Below are positions 33,547 to 45,116 of a DNA stretch of 64,000 nucleotides, piece by piece. Origin of the DNA: Pyrenochaeta sp. MPI-SDFR-AT-0127 (taxonomy: Eukaryota > Ascomycota > Dothideomycetes > Pleosporales > Cucurbitariaceae). The translations under genes were made by a program, and so were the position numbers. The notes under the pieces were generated by a model, which saw only the letters and a program-made list of their open reading frames with translations, made no database searches and was not told the DNA's origin. Position 1 is the first letter of the stretch. Every line of letters begins with the position of its first letter. The stretch spans positions 1,116,001-1,180,000 of the forward strand of contig JAGTJM010000005.1 of the NCBI GenBank assembly GCA_020747015.1, given 5' to 3'.

Positions 33547-36500
33547 ATGCGCGGTCCACTTTGGGAAGGGTTGCTGAAGAACCACGAACCTCGCTTAAAG
33601 CCGCCATACTCAACATTGTGCTTTGGGGAACTGATCGGAACTTTGGACTCCGGCGAAGACTGCTGGGAGGTATCAGGAGATTTACGCGACCTCTACTATA
33701 CAGCAATACATCCTAAGTTGTGTGAACGTCTATTCGCCATTTTCGGAACGGCCTCGATTTCAGACTGGATCACTCTACCTGTGTACATGGTCGGCCAACA
33801 TCGCACGAATGCGCTGCCCACCGTCATGGTGTGCTCCGAAGATGAAAACGTCCGCAAGAAAGCTAGGAGAGAGATTAAGAAAAGTGCGTTTCTTAAAGAA
33901 CACGCGAAATTTAAGGTCATGTCTGTTCCAGCAGACCCAGGCATGCGCAACATGGAACAACTTGCCTCAGACGCAACTGAAGGAAAGAGGCCCTATGCTG
34001 CAAAGCGTGCAACAAAAGTGCTGATCGATAGCACAAAGCCTGTTCAACCGTTTGGCATGGAAATTTGGGTTGACCATGGGTCGTCTCTGCGCCCAACCAC
34101 CGCATTCGTAGCTCATATACATGGCCGTACTTTCCTAAGGACGGTAGACCATGCCTTTGTCTCGGCTACATCGTCGGTTAAGGCCAATACTACCACCCGG
34201 AATGCAACAATTCATATAGACTCGGATTCGGAATCTGAGTCTGAGTCTGATGACGAAGACGACCACGATGTCGCCATCACAAGCATAGGTAGCCAGAGCC
34301 CGGATTCCTGGTCCGATACCGGCTCGGACAGCGGGATCTCGTCAGCATCTACGGCGTCTTCTGGAAAGTCTACGCCTACTATCGATGACGTGGAGGATGT
34401 GAACAGCAACGCTGTGCCTTTAGATTTTCAGGAGATATCGTCCAGGTTGGCCCCCTTGGCGTCAGTTCCAACCACCTATCCACCAAAACATATAGTGCAG
34501 CCTCCAGAGAATACACTGGTCAGCCTTGGAAGACTTGCTCTCTGGTCAGTAGACAAAGATTGGGCTCTGATAGAAATCACCAACGAAGAGCTCAGCCTGG
34601 CACTCGAGCAGTCTACCACCGAAGCCGCACCGCCGATAAAATCTCTTCCAGGACCAAAAGACAATGCTGAAGTTGTATCTTACACCTCTTCGGGTGGTAT
34701 GCTTACTGGTACATTCTCTGGTATACCTTTCTGCATGCGGCTCCCCAACAGCTCTTCATTCCAAGACGTACACAGGGTACGCTTGGATGGTTCCCTGGCT
34801 AACGGTGACTGCGGGTCAGCTGTTAGGAATGCCGCCACTGGAGAGTTATATGGGCATATCGTTGCCGGCTGTCGGACAACAGGTACCGCTTTTGTTATGG
34901 CTTCACACCAAGTAGAAGCAGACTTCGCTGATCTCAAGATGGGAGGTCCATTCCGCCCAAGACAAACACCTGACGAGGTTCAAAATTTGGCTACTCATAC
35001 TGCAGACACAGAGAGGAAAAGCGAACAGGACTCCGTGGACCTGATACCGCTATCAGCCACAGAGAGCGTTGTCAATTCTGTCCGATATGACGTGGAACCG
35101 GTTACCTCTTCCCCGTTACTCACACAAAGGGTCCGAGTAACCATTCCACCTCAGCGTGAAGCTCTTGAAAACCCCGACTGCCACGATCAACAATACCACT
35201 TCTTCGTCGAAGCCTTGTGCTGGGCACTAGAGCTGCTCTCGGTGCCACTTCCTCTATTTATCCTTGGATTTGAAGTATTTATACTGCATGTCCCTCTACT
35301 TGTCCTCTTAAAGATGTTTTTATACGACGCCAAAACCGTTTCGCTGAATACGGCTCTGACACCCTATCTTCTGCTACTTGTATGGTACAGTTCCGGTCAC
35401 CTATCCCTCAGACTTGTGGCAAAACTCGATGCGTCCTTTGCTCTTATGAAAATTATTGTTCTAACAGCCACCTGTTACATGGGATGCTTGGCATATACAG
35501 ATCTTATACCAGAAGCCGATTCGAGCATATGGAGCTTGCCCGCCACGGCGATGGTGGCGATAAGCTTTCCTTCCCTGGCTCGGAGGACCTTACCCCTTGT
35601 GCATATTCTCGGTGACCCAGTGGATACCATCTACTGCTATTTGGACAGCTTGAAAAGTTGGAACAGGATTTACCGTTTGACTCGTCAGCATACTTCGGTT
35701 GCGACCACAGCGTTGAGCGCTTTGGATAGAAACAACGGATCCCTTCCCACGGGGTCTCTGCGAACCCACCAAACCTTAATTGTTGTATCTGGTCTAGTCG
35801 GCATCATGCTCTATTGGATTTCTGGGTACGCAACCCAGATAACCTATCAAATCTGGGAGTATATGAGCTGCCTAGGTCCGTATCTGTTCGTCATCATGGG
35901 CGCATTTCTGCCTGTTCTGGCTCTATACTACGTCTCAAAGCGACGCCGGAGATGCCGTTCAAAAGGGACCAAAATTCCAAAACGAGTAGCCATGGGCCCA
36001 GCAAGACATTCAGGATTCAAATTGAATATGGGCATTCAATCTGCAACAGTGCTGTCTATTCCCTGCATATATTGGATGGACGCCGTTTGGAGCACGCTTT
36101 GCTCTTTGGCTTCAATGACGGCTCAGTTTTGGCAAGCCCTATACTTCCCAAGCAGTATTGTGTGGGTACACAAAGTAGTTTCAATCTTCAAACTTGTGTT
36201 CGCGGGCACAATCGTTTGCTTGATAGTCCTTACCACTTATCAGGACACAAAATGTTCAGATTTCCAGAGCCCACCAGGCTTTTGCGCTTTGGTACGCTGA
36301 AACCGATATATTTTATCTTGAAGATGCCAAATGCTGATGAATTTGCAGAGTTTTGTCGCTTTACTCATAACACACTGCATGTTTGTCAGCCTAGAGGAGA
36401 TGACAGCTCTTTTCCCAACCTCTGGTTATCCGCCGATCTCTGCTACCACCATACTACTTGTCTGTTCTCTGACAGCATTCTTCCAGGGTTTTGAGCAAGG

Positions 36501-37803
36501 TATGGAACCCAGCCCAGAAGATATCAGTCGTACGCCCAGTACAGGTTCGTCACCACTGCTGATCATTGGTTTGGTTATGTGGTTTCGGCTTCAGTCGCCC
36601 AGGACAGCCCAGGAAGATCGTTGGACTGATGACGACATGTATCACATTTTGCCTTCAAGAAGCATGGACCAGATTTTTCAAGAAATCTACTCCCACTCTC
36701 ATGGAATTACCCGAGAAGACCTCGCTATGGGCGCTTACCTAGCTCGCCGTCCGCTTTATGCTACTTGTATACGCGAGGCTTATGCTCCTTGGATACCCAT
36801 AGACGAACTGCGGGTACTTGACAGGGAAGCACGAAGACCGACTCCGTGGAATTATGGTTATTTTGATGATCATAACTGTGTAAGCGATGTCAACTTTCGG
36901 CTGAAAGTTTATTTTGGCTGCATTGCTACAGCATTGTTCTCGCTCATTGGGCCTGACAAGGTGCACATGTTGATCTTCGAGTTATCTTCGCGCACAGATC
37001 CTCCACCTAGCTATACGGCAAACCTTGCTGTTCGAGGAACAGTCGGTTTCCTATTTGCTTTTAGCATCACGACTGCGGCAACCACATTCATACTCCCTAT
37101 CACACGCATCGCATATGCATGGAGTCATCATAGGGAATTAAACACAGCAATTCTCGGTTCGATTTGTCGAATTTGTAGCTGGCTGACCTTACCAGTGGCC
37201 ATGAGCTTCTTGTTCAAGCACGCAGAACACGAGTCATCTACGAACCCTCTCATCGTATTCATGTCGCTGATATGGGCCATCTTGTCTTTCAACATTTCCC
37301 ACGATCGTACAAGCAGACTGCTAGGAAGAAGCCATGGTCACCTTCGAAGCGCACTAGTGTTTTTCTTCTTATTCCCTAGTATTCTTGTCCCACTGGGCTG
37401 GGATGGAAGCAAGGCCTCTAACCTTAGAGTACTACTCGATCAGATCGTTACGCAAGATCATCCAGGCTGGTTGCGGTGTTGGCTAGGCTTATTCGCTCCA
37501 AGTCTATTGGGAGTGTGCCTGGTGAACCTCCTATCTGAAAGTCCGAATTCGCTGAGAAGACGTCACAACTACGAACAGAAGCTTCTTAGTACTAGTTTGG
37601 CGAGATTCAACAAGCTTCGTGCAGCTAATGATCTAATACTAGTCCATTTCAGGATGAAAGCAGAGGAAGCGTTTCGAGAAGCGCTATACGAGCGGAAACC
37701 ACGACTTCGCCTGAACCGACTCCGCGCTTGGATGTTTGTGGAAGCTCCCTACTGGTGTGTCCTTATTGCACTGGTCCTTCATTTTTATACTACCTTGAGG
37801 TAA
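33547..37803 (+). CDS. large polytopic membrane protein with trypsin-like domain (Cys in nucleophile position)
   Basis: Model join(33547..36291,36349..37803), 1399 aa. The 57-nt intron (GTACGC donor, GCTGAT branch, TTTGCAG) removes two in-frame stops and keeps the frame. The N-terminal ~470 residues contain a chymotrypsin-fold-like arrangement: His202 (TVDHAF), Asp338 (DKDWALIEI) and GDCGSAV with Cys422 where serine proteases have GDSGS. The following ELYGHIVAG is typical of this fungal domain. A Ser/Asp/Glu-rich loop (about 220-280) lies between His and Asp. From about 545 on, roughly 14-16 hydrophobic segments follow. The end coincides with a perfect GTAAGT at 37800, which could splice in frame to 37884, so this gene may continue into the C2H2 protein downstream. 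A membrane-tethered protease or sensor is possible; function unknown. Confidence 0.68.
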
Positions 37804-37884
37804 GTTCTCGAGCACTCCATAGCATTTCAAGCTCTGACTATTGGAAGTCCGACGGTAAAAACTCCCTTCGAGTTGACTAACAGC

Positions 37885-40556
37885 ATGGCTTCGACTAGCA
37901 ATGAGCGCCCGCTCTGGGTCGAAATGATCAGGTCGTATTATGCACCACTCATCTGCCTTTCGCTGTATTTGATGTGGAAGGTTTGCAACCACTACATTTC
38001 CGTGAATCGCCTTGACGACATACTCCCCCAATTGAGCACGCAACCAAAATCTTTCATCCCAGTGATGATACACGCTAAGTCCGTAATTGGCTTTACAACG
38101 TGTATCGCTACGGTCATCGTCATGGGAATTAATGCTTTCTTAATAAAAGAGGTGGAGAATTGGAAACGAGTGTCCTTCGGCTTCGCACTTGGAGATGTAG
38201 TTGCAATGACTGGTATCGCCTATCGCATTTACCAGCTTTGCAAAGAAGATAGGTCGGCTGATATCGCATACAAGAACTTTAGTCAAGACATCGCAACGCT
38301 CCAGAAGAAGACCAAAGAGTTGCAACAGCTGCTAATTGACGCACTGGAGAAGAAGCAGGCCAACCGTCACCTTGGATGTGAGCTCTACAACAAAAATGGC
38401 CGGGAAGGGGACCTGGAAAAGAGCACTGTCGTAAGTGTTGCCCAGAAAGAGAATTTTATTCAAAGTCGAAGACACATACTATCACACGACCGAGGCTCTA
38501 GGCAACCTACGGACACTATCATAGTCTGCACATATTGCTCTAACTTGGGCATTTCGTCATCATTCAAGAGAAAACATGATTGGAAGAGGCATGAGAAAAC
38601 AATCCACGAAACAGAATATGAAAAGGCACTTTCTAACAAGAATTCATCGGGTACCAGCTCTCGGCGGCTTGAACACGACAACAAAAAAACGCTCGACGCC
38701 GAATGTGGGCATCCCGCTGTCAAGTTGTCAAGGACCATGGTCTGCGGCTCGGCTGCGCAGAACAAGGTTCCAAGAAGCATCGCGGAGGGAAACGGCTTGG
38801 CAAGGTCGTCCGCCGATATTGGCATCGATGAAGAGGGTGCGACTCGATCTATGGCGCGTCGTAGGAAGTCTGAAAAACCCGGCACAACCGAGTATAGCTG
38901 TCGTGACTGCAAGAAAGAGTTTAAAAGGCCGTGTGACTTGACAAAGCACGAGAAGACCCATTCTAGACCGTGGAAGTGCTCTGAAGAGAAATGCAGGTAC
39001 TTCGACCTTGGCTGGCCAACTGAGAAGGAGCGTGACAGGCATGTGAACGACAAACACTCTGTGGCGACTGTGCAGCACAAGTCTTTGTATCCTTCCCGGA
39101 TGCCACCAATTCTTGTATTATACTGCGAAAGCTCAAGGAACGAGTGCGACCCCCCTATCTGGGACGTGTAAGTATAGTGAAGCTCAAAGACTACCAAGAC
39201 TGACCCTACCTTAGAGCACGAGCAACGTCCGCAGCGCCAACATTTTTTCCCTTATTCTCAGACTCACGAACGAAGGAAGGCGTGATGGATGGTGCCATCT
39301 CCAGAGAATCCCGCTATCTTATGGAGGATTCTGAAGGCAAGCCTCTCTGGTCAATTGGAGGAAACCGCGACCCTACATCGACCATGGTGGGCGGCCACAA
39401 GTTTACCGGACCAACCCCATCCATTTTGAAAAAATGCGGTTTCGATGATACAAACACAACCGAACTAGACGATCCTGGGGACTCGAACGCGATTTTGCCT
39501 TCTCTGTCTTCTTCAAGGAGTTTGCAGGAACGCAAAATGCATCCAATTTCACATCGACTCCTCCTCATGACAGACGATGAACGCCCACGCGTCAGGTCGC
39601 AATTAGACCGTTGGTCATCCTTTCAAAATAGGCTCGCCCATCACCTGGATCATTTGGACCTGGGAGGGTTCTACGGAGAGCACTTGATAAGAATTCGCCA
39701 ACATGGACGCGCATTGTTGGCTAAACATGCTCTCCTGGTTCAGCTCACCCAGTTTGAGGAATTACAAATGATACTAGACCCCGGTCCTAGTCTGCAGAGG
39801 CGAAATGTTCACCTGGAAAAGACTAGGCATGAGGAGATGACTGCGCTAGTCGACGCCCTGGAGGACCTTTGTGAGTTGCTGATGAGAACGAAATTCATGG
39901 AATATCGGATGGACATACTTTTCAGCGTCCAGCGTGATATCGACATAGTTTTTCATCGTCTGGAAGCAGCTACAACAAGAATGGTGGCGAGATATCCGAT
40001 CTTCCTCCTTTCTGTGAAGACTAGCCTTGACTCCGTACCACGTAACGTAGGGGACCTATTCAACACAGCAATCAATGAGATGCGAGTCGGTCATCCAAGC
40101 ACAAGGCCAGAACCAAACGACGAAGCCGTGGCAACCATCGATCCAACATTTTCAACTAGCCTATGGCAAAGTTCTTCCCAGCAGCCCACCGTGGGCAACA
40201 GTACCCTAGCATGCCACAGCTGCCACCACGATAGCCAACTAAAATTCCTGCTGGAAATTTCGAAGTACTTGACAAGGATGAATAAGTCCTTTAAGTTTGA
40301 CAGGGGCAGAGAAGCGTACGTGAGCACGTTGAAAAATAGTGTCTTCGCTATGGACGTGGGCAATATGGATGGAATATGGACGTGGGCATATGGATGGAAT
40401 ATGGACTTTGACTCGAAGTCAATATCTCATTTAGGAGACTGCATGGACATTATGAACAGAGTTTTTAGGGAAATCTTCTTGAGAGGGAAGCAGAAATTTG
40501 GCAATGGCGCTGGGGATGCACTCTTGAAAGGAGGGGCTCTACGGTGTGCTAAATGA
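37885..40556 (+). CDS. C2H2 zinc-finger protein with N-terminal membrane segments (possibly C-terminal part of the preceding gene)
   Basis: Model join(37885..39167,39215..40556), about 874 aa. The 47-nt intron has GTAAGT, GACTGAC branch and CCTTAG and keeps frame. The ATG at 37885 has excellent context (CAGCATGGCT), but it directly follows an AG that could be a splice acceptor from the upstream gene. Three hydrophobic segments near the start (ICLSLYLMW, FTTCIATVIVMGINAFLI, FALGDVVAMTGIAY) are followed by a coiled coil (LQKKTKELQQLLIDALEKK). An unusual C-x2-C...H...H finger (CTYC...H) follows. Next comes a clear pair: CRDCKKEFKRPCDLTKHEKTH, then C..EKC...(x)n..RH...KH. The C-terminal ~420 residues are helical and unrecognised. 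Membrane segments plus nucleic-acid or protein-binding fingers in one chain is unusual for a stand-alone transcription factor and speaks for the fused model. Confidence 0.62.
40350..40400 (+). repeat. imperfect 26/25-bp tandem duplication inside the coding region
   Basis: ATGGACGTGGGCAATATGGA... (40350-40375) is repeated as ATGGACGTGGGCATATGGA... (40376-40400) with one A missing, followed by a third ATGGAC. The lengths are not multiples of three, so the second copy is read in another frame, giving MDVGNMDGIWTWAYGWNMD. Confidence 0.85.
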
Positions 40557-40957
40557 GGAATGTGAGTAAACTGTTTGGTTGATGTAGGGCGATGGGCGTT
40601 GTCTTCCGGTTCTAGTGAGCTTATTTTCAAACTCAAGATATGCTTCGTTATCTTTTGCCACAGTCCTTTTATATCTCCTACGATTTTGAGTGGCTCATAC
40701 TAGCCAGGTTCGATATGAATTTCAAAGAGTTCTGTTGTGTTAACAATCTGAGACGTAATGCATTTAATACAGCCAAGCTATGGCTAGTTTTAGAGAATCT
40801 TCATACTATAAAGGAGTTAGATGATAAACACTAACACTACTGAAGATCCCCTTTCAGAAGACTTAGCTACTGAGCTGGTCTCATTAAATCTGCACATAGA
40901 TCTTCTTCCTATCATCTGATTTGTGATCAGTGCAGAAGAAGTGCAATACGAAAACCC
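40557..40957. other. intergenic between convergent genes
   Basis: Shared 3' region; AT-rich with short open frames only. Confidence 0.5.
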
Positions 40958-42596
40958 TTACGAGGAGTTAGAATTGTCAGCACAGGTCCACGCAGCTGAG
41001 CCACCTGAGGCTTTGTAGCTGTCGATGATGCCCATAATAGAACCATACGTTCCCGCAATTGTCAGGAACCAACCAGCAGTTATCATGAACACACTCCACC
41101 CAACCCAAAAGTACCATGAGCCGGTTCTTGACTTTCGCCAATTTTCATAGAGCCACATGCAACCCATAGGCTGGATGGACATAAGCGTACCTAGGAGTGC
41201 ACCAACCAGAGAAACGAGGCCGCCAAAGACAGGAATCGAACTGGCAATGATGTATGACACGAGCGCGTTACCAGCAGTGCAACTGATCCAGGTGATCCAG
41301 TGAATCGGGGTGTTCCGAGCCAGATGGGTCGAGCCGCGGAGGATCCGCATAAAGAAGTACTTCGCTGCGAACTGGAAATGATATTAGTCGACCGAGTATC
41401 TTAAGAGATTAAATGACTTACATGTACAAAAAGAGTCGTGCTGACAATCAAACCCGGCAGAGCAAGCCCATAGCTCACTTTCTTCATCGTTACACCAGCA
41501 GACCCCAAAGCAGGCGAAGCGACATAGGATCTACAGTAGTAGTAAACAACACAGCCAATAGAGATATAGACGGCAGTCATGGTGGCTTGACAGACAATGA
41601 GTGCTCGTGTGTAATGGTGGGGCTCACGCATCTCAGAAACTATGTTAAAGAAGGCCGGGGTTCCGGCATATGCAAAAACAATGGACGAGAGAGATGCGAA
41701 GGCATCGGCAGGCCTAGGATGACCGAAAAGGGTGTAATCCGATTTCCACGGTCCAGGTGTTTGAGGTGCATCAGCTGGCCGATCTTGTACACCAACAGAA
41801 ATTGTCAAAACCAAGACTTTTCGATGATTAGTATTAAGGCTCATACCCAGTTTTTTGAATATCACTTACTGGCACTGAGTATGCTGACCACGCCAAACCA
41901 GGCGAGCCAAGAGATACGGCCTAATGTCTGAATGCTGCCTAACCCGAAGCCAATAATTGCAGCGACAGCGACAAAGACTGCTGTACATGCTCCGTGGGAT
42001 GAAAGGGCATTCAACGCAGTCGCAATCCCCAACATACCAGAACCACCGACAAAGATCCAATCTTTTTTTATAAGTAACCGTCTCATTTGCGTGAGGCACT
42101 GGTCAGACTTACACAGAGCGAAAGTGATGCCAAAAAACTCGTAGCCCACTCGGCCGAAGAGTTTCCGGCCCACATCATCAATACCATACACATCAGGGTG
42201 GCGCAACTTGAAGACCCCGACGATATAGTTAGACCAGCTTGTCATTGTCGCAATAATTAGCAAACAAATGACACCTGGAATAAGACCTAGACTGTGGAAC
42301 ACTTGTGGAATTGACAGCACGCCCAAACCAATTTGGGTCTTCAACATCAACACAGTCGTTCCCTTCCATCCGACCTATGTAGGGTGAGTGATGTTAATCA
42401 GCGCACAAGTTACGGCACATCAACGTACAGCACGGTAATTTGGTCCATCCTCGGTGATCTCACCGAAGACTTCATCACTAATTGACAAACGTCTTGTCGT
42501 TCCTGCTCCAATGGTTTCAGTATGATGGATGTCATTATCGAGGCCATTTTCGCTGTCGACCTTCTTCTCGGGATCATTTAACAGATCTTTCGACAT
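40958..42596 (-). CDS. amino-acid transporter, AAAP family (PF01490)
   Basis: Five exons, complement(join(40958..41371,41422..41816,41870..42061,42113..42374,42429..42596)), 476 aa. The introns are 50-54 nt with GTAAGT or GTACGT donors and branch sites such as TACTAATC and GACTAAT, and every junction keeps frame. Exon 1 gives a cytosolic N-terminus ending FGEITEDGPNYRAV. Then comes GWKGTTVLMLKTQIGLGVLSIP, the family's first membrane segment. About 11 hydrophobic segments follow, including FAYAGTPAFFNIVSEM, a conserved central motif. It should import or redistribute neutral amino acids by proton symport. The start is about 2.1 kb from a proline racemase-like gene transcribed in the same direction, so delivery of proline-type substrates is conceivable but unproven. 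Paralogue of the gene at 27607. Confidence 0.93.
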
Positions 42597-43648
42597 ATCG
42601 GAGTTAGAGGAAAGTACAGAAGAATTGCACAGAGCGCTAATTTAAGTAAGGTTATTGCAGGAGGATGGTTCCCTGAACACCAGAATTAGGAAGAGCAAGA
42701 ACGACATCTTAAAGGGAAAGTGTTCAAACACGAAACATAGAGCTTCAGATCACTCCTAGAAAAGGTTAAGCAAATGTCGGAATCGGATGCCGTCGGTGGC
42801 TCTCATCAGTACCGCGTCATCGCCTCCTCTAGAATGAGGATCTACACTTCCTATAGGCTAGGACCACTGGCCCAAGCGTCTTGTCGGAACATCCTTCCGA
42901 TGTGGAAGCTTCGTTTATTGTGGAGTCTCATCTGTTGGTGACGCGAATTTACGTGGGGAGCGGGGAACATTTGCCAGGTTGAGTTACTGGGGTGGTAGTG
43001 GCTTTTACGAGCAGGGGGCTAGATCAGCGGCTCAAAAAGCCCGCAAAGCGGCAGTGAAAAGTGGGAGATTGAAGGCTATGGCTTAGATGAGTACGAGAGC
43101 TCAGCTTCGACAGTCGAGCTCGATATTTCGCCAACGAGGTTGTGCATGCGCAAGATCACATTGGCGTAGAAGAACCAGGAATTGCCTTGATAAACATCTA
43201 ATGCGCAAGTCGGGGCATATGGTGAGAAAATATCATGATGAAGTAGTCCATTAAATAACAAATGATCAACTAAATCCAGTCACGAAGGGAACAGGGCTTC
43301 TATGTTTCCTTACATCTTCAAGAATCAATGAGTACAACAAGCAGTAGGCGAAGCATGAGATGATTCTTTAATCCTCATACGGGCTTGCTATTCCCCATGA
43401 AAAGCATAGAGGCTTTGATACGCGCGAGTGCATTATGTTCTGGTCTTGACTTGGAATAAACGCTGAAGACATTGATGCGCTCCGCGATTTGTGCTGTGCC
43501 TGTAATAGAATAAAATAGATACTATTTGGCTAAGGTATGGCCACCAATATTCCAAGGCTGAATGCGCATTTGAACTGGCACATATGCCCAAAGTTATTCC
43601 ACTTTCACGTCTAATACCGACTCATGCTTCCGAGGCGAACCATTGAGC
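42597..43648. other. intergenic, no gene seen
   Basis: Promoter side of the AAAP transporter and 3' side of the racemase-like pseudogene. A few short frames without features. Confidence 0.5.
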
Positions 43649-44725
43649 TCACAAATCTGGTGCATTCTGATCTGTGCCTGTCTTTGGAACATGCCAGTGG
43701 TCTCCAACGCGAAAACCACAAGGAAGCGGGTCAGTGGGTCAAGCATGGCTTGCCTGAAACCGGTGAGCCATGCTCGTCCTTTGACCCGAGGAAGGATGGC
43801 TTTGAATGACCCGACATTGGTCTCGCTGAGGATCTCACATACAAACTCGGTATCGATGATGCTTTTATGGCGGAAGATCTGGCCCACTTTCAGCCAGCCT
43901 CTTGCATACAGAACTGCCATACGGGCAGAGGTTCCAGTTCCACATGGACTGCGATCAAGTCTGCCAGGGGAAACGACAACTGTGTTCCGTGCGATTTTGC
44001 TGCCGTCTGGGCCATCCTTCAATAACTCTGTGAACTCCAGAATTGTAACGCCCTGTATATCCGGATTATCGGGATGAACAGGTTTGTAAGCCTTCTGGAC
44101 GGCAAGCTTAATCTTTTCACCCACTTTGATTAACTCTGGTCCATATCCATATTCATGGGTGATCGTTAGGCTGACCGAGGCTGCATCCACGAGGACGTAG
44201 TGCATTCCGCCCCACGCTATATCGACGGACACAGTACCAATGCCAGGGACCTCCACTTTATAGTCCAGCTCATAGACAAAAGCTGGTACGTTGTCGAATG
44301 CAACTGCCTTGCACTTTCCATTCTCACAGTCCGCTGTGACAGTGACTAAACCAGCAGGAGCTTCCAGTTTAATAACCGTTGTTGGCTCCTTCATTTCCAC
44401 CATCGCAGTCTCGAGGAGCACTGTTGCAGTTGCCACGGTGTTGGCACCAGACATAGGAGGATACTCGTCGCTCTCCAGAGTCAGAAACCCAACATCTGCC
44501 CGTGGATCACAAGGTGCCAGGATCATGTTCATACACTGTGCAGGTCGTCCCCGAGGCTCCTGCATCAGTAATTGCCTGACATGATCTGCTTCATCTCGGA
44601 AGTACACAAGTTTTTCATACATTTGTCTTGCAATGTGGTGGGTCGCGAACGCCTCCGATAATTACATCTCCAACTTCTCCGTCCGCGTGAACGCCAACAA
44701 TCGAAATAGTTCTGGCAGATTTCAT
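43649..44725 (-). pseudogene. proline racemase / hydroxyproline epimerase family gene with two frameshifts
   Basis: The family (PF05544) is clear over the whole span but in three frames. From ATG 44725 the N-terminus reads ISIVGVHADGEVGDVIIGGV...CKT. It then leaves frame near the AAA run at 44622-44624 (one base too many), and continues as MYEKLVYFRDEADHVRQLL. The main body runs to AWLTGFRQAMLDP, where near 43733-43738 one base appears to be missing. The other frame then gives the expected DPLPCGFRVGDHW and a stop at 43649. Without that shift the frame runs on to 43594. The first catalytic position is Ser (PPMSGANT) and the second Cys (DRSPCGTGTSA), the Ser/Cys type of the superfamily. Members epimerise or dehydrate (hydroxy)proline. 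Both shifts lie in or beside short homopolymers, so assembly error is the main alternative. Confidence 0.72.
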
Positions 44726-45116
44726 GACTAATATCAGGTTGTTCTGTATAATAAAAAGAAAAGTTGTGATCAAGATTCACTTTTGTGAGGGCTAATTTAC
44801 GAGAGAAGCCTTATATGCAACTTCGGTACCTGATGCCGAATATGTGATTGGGCTTCCGGTATATGCTAATAGTGTTACGTCAGAAAAGCCATGGAACTTT
44901 AGCTGTCCATTCAGATCTGGGTCAGGAATAGATATTTTAAGAATCATGTAATTCTGATTGCGTTTCATGGCACATTTTCGGATGTAACCATAGATCTCGG
45001 ATGGGGGTTCCGATCACATGATCAACGCCTCAATGCTATTGCGTCCCGAGAAATTCTACAACTTTACAGGACTCTTATGAAGACACTGCCACAAATAGAG
45101 TCAATATTTAATCAAA
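44726..45116. promoter_or_regulatory. bidirectional upstream region, racemase-like gene and SDR gene
   Basis: 391 bp separate the divergent start codons at 44725 (minus) and 45117 (plus). The region is AT-rich, with TCAATATTTAATC just before the SDR start. Co-regulation of the two genes is inferred from arrangement only. Confidence 0.35.
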
